64,000 bases of DNA from Psychroserpens luteolus (GTDB taxonomy: Bacteria; Bacteroidota; Bacteroidia; Flavobacteriales; Flavobacteriaceae), in assembly GCF_021032705.1 (NCBI RefSeq), contig NZ_JAHVXI010000004.1, forward strand, positions 62,001-126,000, given 5' to 3'. Shown here piece by piece: positions 62,413 to 64,000 of the stretch. Each line of letters opens with the position of its first letter. Position 1 is the stretch's first letter. The position numbers were made by a program, and so were the translations under genes. Under the pieces are notes generated by a model. The model searched no databases, was not told the DNA's origin, and saw only the letters and a list, made by a program, of their open reading frames with translations.

Positions 62413-63377
62413 TATATAATACCTTCTTTTATTAGATCATGTAAGTGAATGACACCAGCATATTCACCGTTTTTTTCAACTAGTAGTTGAGAGATGCCAT
62501 GAGTTTCCATAAGTTCCATAGCATCAACAGCCATGGCATCTTCATCAATTCTTTTTGGGCTACTGCTCATGATATCCTTAGCAGTCAAGTGAAGGAATTC
62601 ATCACTTTTTGTTAGCATTCGTCTCAAATCACCATCGGTTATTATTCCTGCAATCTTATTATTGTCAACAACAGCAGTAACACCAAGCATTTTTTCTGAA
62701 ATTTCAACAATAACGTCTCTAGCAATAGTGTGAAGTTCCACTTTTGGTTTTTGATTAACTGATGATAAATCACTTACTCTAAGATACAAGCGTTTTCCAA
62801 GAGCACCACCAGGATGATATTTGGCAAAATCTTTACTTGAAAAACCACGTAATTCTAATAAGCAAACGGCTAGAGCATCTCCAATAACCAATTGCGCAGT
62901 TGTACTCGTGGTAGGTGCTAAATTGTTCGGACAAGCCTCTTGCTCAACATAAGCATTGAGAATAAAATCGGCTTGTTGAGCTAAAAACGATGAATCATTA
63001 CCAGTAATAGCAATCATTTTGTTTTTAGCATTTTTAATTAATGGCACTAACACTTTAATTTCAGGTGTATTTCCGCTTTTAGAAATACAAATTACAACAT
63101 CATCCTCTAAGATCAACCCAAGATCACCATGAATGGCATCGGCTGCGTGCATAAAAACTGATGGTGTTCCAGTAGAATTTAGTGTAGCCACAATTTTATT
63201 GGCGATGATAGCACTTTTACCAATTCCTGTAATGATAACACGACCTTTAGAATTGTATATTAAGCTAACTGCGTTAGCAAAATCGTCGGTTAATAAATCA
63301 CTTAAATTGGCAATGGCATCACGCTCTAAATCTATGGTTTTTCTAGCGGTTTCTAGGATAGATTGTATACTGTTCAA
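62412..63377 (-). CDS. kdsD: Arabinose-5-phosphate isomerase, KpsF/GutQ family
   Basis: The enzyme converts ribulose-5-phosphate to arabinose-5-phosphate for KDO synthesis. The 321-residue protein has a SIS domain (VIITGIGKSAIIANKIVATL, then CISKSGNTPEIKVL, and GALGKRLYLRVSDL) and two C-terminal CBS repeats (GVTAVVDNNKIAGIITDGDL and GISQLLVEKNGEY). The start is TTG at 63377: an in-frame stop shortly upstream leaves no ATG, and the N-terminus MNSIQSILETARKTI fits the family. LptB and TatC in the same operon point to envelope functions. Confidence 0.94.
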   Translation of the reverse strand: MNSIQSILETARKTIDLERDAIANLSDLLTDDFANAVSLIYNSKGRVIITGIGKSAIIANKIVATLNSTGTPSVFMHAADAIHGDLGLILEDDVVICISKSGNTPEIKVLVPLIKNAKNKMIAITGNDSSFLAQQADFILNAYVEQEACPNNLAPTTSTTAQLVIGDALAVCLLELRGFSSKDFAKYHPGGALGKRLYLRVSDLSSVNQKPKVELHTIARDVIVEISEKMLGVTAVVDNNKIAGIITDGDLRRMLTKSDEFLHLTAKDIMSSSPKRIDEDAMAVDAMELMETHGISQLLVEKNGEYAGVIHLHDLIKEGII

Positions 63378-63394
63378 AATTAATTTTTTTTGAG

Positions 63395-63425
63395 TTTGAT
63401 GGGTTTAAAGAAATTGTTATCTTTA
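63395..63425 (+). promoter_or_regulatory. Predicted recQ promoter
   Basis: TTTG at 63395-63398, a 19-base spacer and TATCTTTA at 63418-63425 match the Bacteroidetes promoter pattern with one change in the last base, 38 bases before the recQ ATG. Confidence 0.55.
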
Positions 63426-63463
63426 GGTTTATGCAAATGTATCAAAAATACTAATAGGGATTA

Positions 63464-64000
63464 ATGAGTATAAAAGAAATTGATATACATTCTGCACTCA
63501 AACAATACTTCGGATTTACAAAATTTAAAGGCCTTCAGGAAAGTGTTATTAAAAGTGTTGTTGCTGGTGAGGATGTATTCGTTATAATGCCCACAGGAGG
63601 TGGTAAATCATTATGTTATCAACTTCCTGCATTGATAAAAGAGGGAACAGCAATTATTGTATCACCATTAATTGCCTTAATGAAAAATCAAGTAGATGCG
63701 ATTAGAGGTGTTTCAAATGAAGAGGGCGTCGCTCATGTTTTAAATTCTTCACTAAATAAAACAGAAGTTAAACGCGTAAAAGAAGACATTACCAACGGCG
63801 TAACAAAACTATTGTATGTCGCACCAGAATCCTTAACTAAAGAAGAACATGTAGAATTTTTGAGATCGGTGACCATTTCATTTATGGCTGTAGATGAGGC
63901 TCATTGTATTAGTGAATGGGGACACGATTTTAGACCAGAATATAGAAACCTACGACACATCATTAAACGTATTGGAGACAATATCCCAATTATAGGTCTA
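63464..64000 (+). CDS. recQ: ATP-dependent DNA helicase RecQ (3' end outside window)
   Basis: The first 179 codons are present, and the frame runs off the right edge. The RecQ opening is clear: [15 protein letters not shown] (motif 0 with its Gln), Walker [29 protein letters not shown] (motif Ia), APESL, and the DEAH-type box [19 protein letters not shown]. RecQ unwinds DNA in recombination and repair. The gene is divergent from kdsD. Confidence 0.96.
   Translation, partial: MSIKEIDIHSALKQYFGFTKFKGLQESVIKSVVAGEDVFVIMPTGGGKSLCYQLPALIKEGTAIIVSPLIALMKNQVDAIRGVSNEEGVAHVLNSSLNKTEVKRVKEDITNGVTKLLYVAPESLTKEEHVEFLRSVTISFMAVDEAHCISEWGHDFRPEYRNLRHIIKRIGDNIPIIGL

Overview
The window is a chromosomal piece of a flavobacterium (Bacteroidetes, very probably a marine Flavobacteriaceae). 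Supporting signs are AT-rich DNA, a type IX secretion (T9SS) C-terminal sorting domain at the left edge, a PorV/PorQ-family protein, a SecA with the long Bacteroidetes-type insert, weak Shine-Dalgarno sequences, and promoters of the TTTG / TAnnTTTG type. There are no tRNA or rRNA genes, insertion sequences or CRISPR arrays, and no gene-free stretch over 300 bases.

Left flank (1-10051): the 3' end of a T9SS-secreted protein gene, then a leftward block of conserved genes: secA, a small DUF2795 protein, a PduO-type cobalamin adenosyltransferase, a CPBP membrane protease, a LolD/MacB-type ABC ATPase, an O-methyltransferase-like protein and an ABC-F protein.

Centre (10155-54914): 39 rightward, tightly packed genes form a very large surface-polysaccharide locus behind one good promoter. 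It encodes an outer-membrane exporter (Wza-like), a Wzc-like tyrosine autokinase, two initiating phosphoglycosyltransferases, UDP-HexNAcA synthesis (TviB/TviC-like), a WecE/WecD-like aminosugar module, an ABC exporter (Wzm/Wzt), about 15 glycosyltransferases, a polyprenyl-P-sugar synthase with a GT-C-like membrane protein, and an O-antigen ligase/polymerase. The decoration set is unusually rich: three sulfotransferases, a pyruvyl transferase, an acyltransferase-3, an MBOAT plus an SGNH-like protein, a methyltransferase, three asparagine-synthetase-family proteins (one intact, two without a working glutaminase) and a transglutaminase-like protein. The predicted product is a long, acidic, probably sulfated, amidated and acylated exopolysaccharide or capsule. 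No Wzx flippase is visible, while parts of both the Wzx/Wzy and the ABC-transporter export routes are present.

Right flank (54922-64000): leftward lnt and a PorV2-like gene; rightward pssA, terC-like, a LURP-one-like gene and a small secreted protein made of 17-residue repeats; leftward kdsD-tatC-AhpD-like-lptB; and the 5' part of recQ, divergent from kdsD.

The points most worth following are the asparagine-synthetase/transglutaminase set inside a sulfated-glycan locus, a glycosyltransferase whose N-terminal motif lies upstream of any normal start codon, a repeat-built tyrosine tail on the autokinase, the mixed export machinery, and a hairpin with a UUCG loop in the secA leader.
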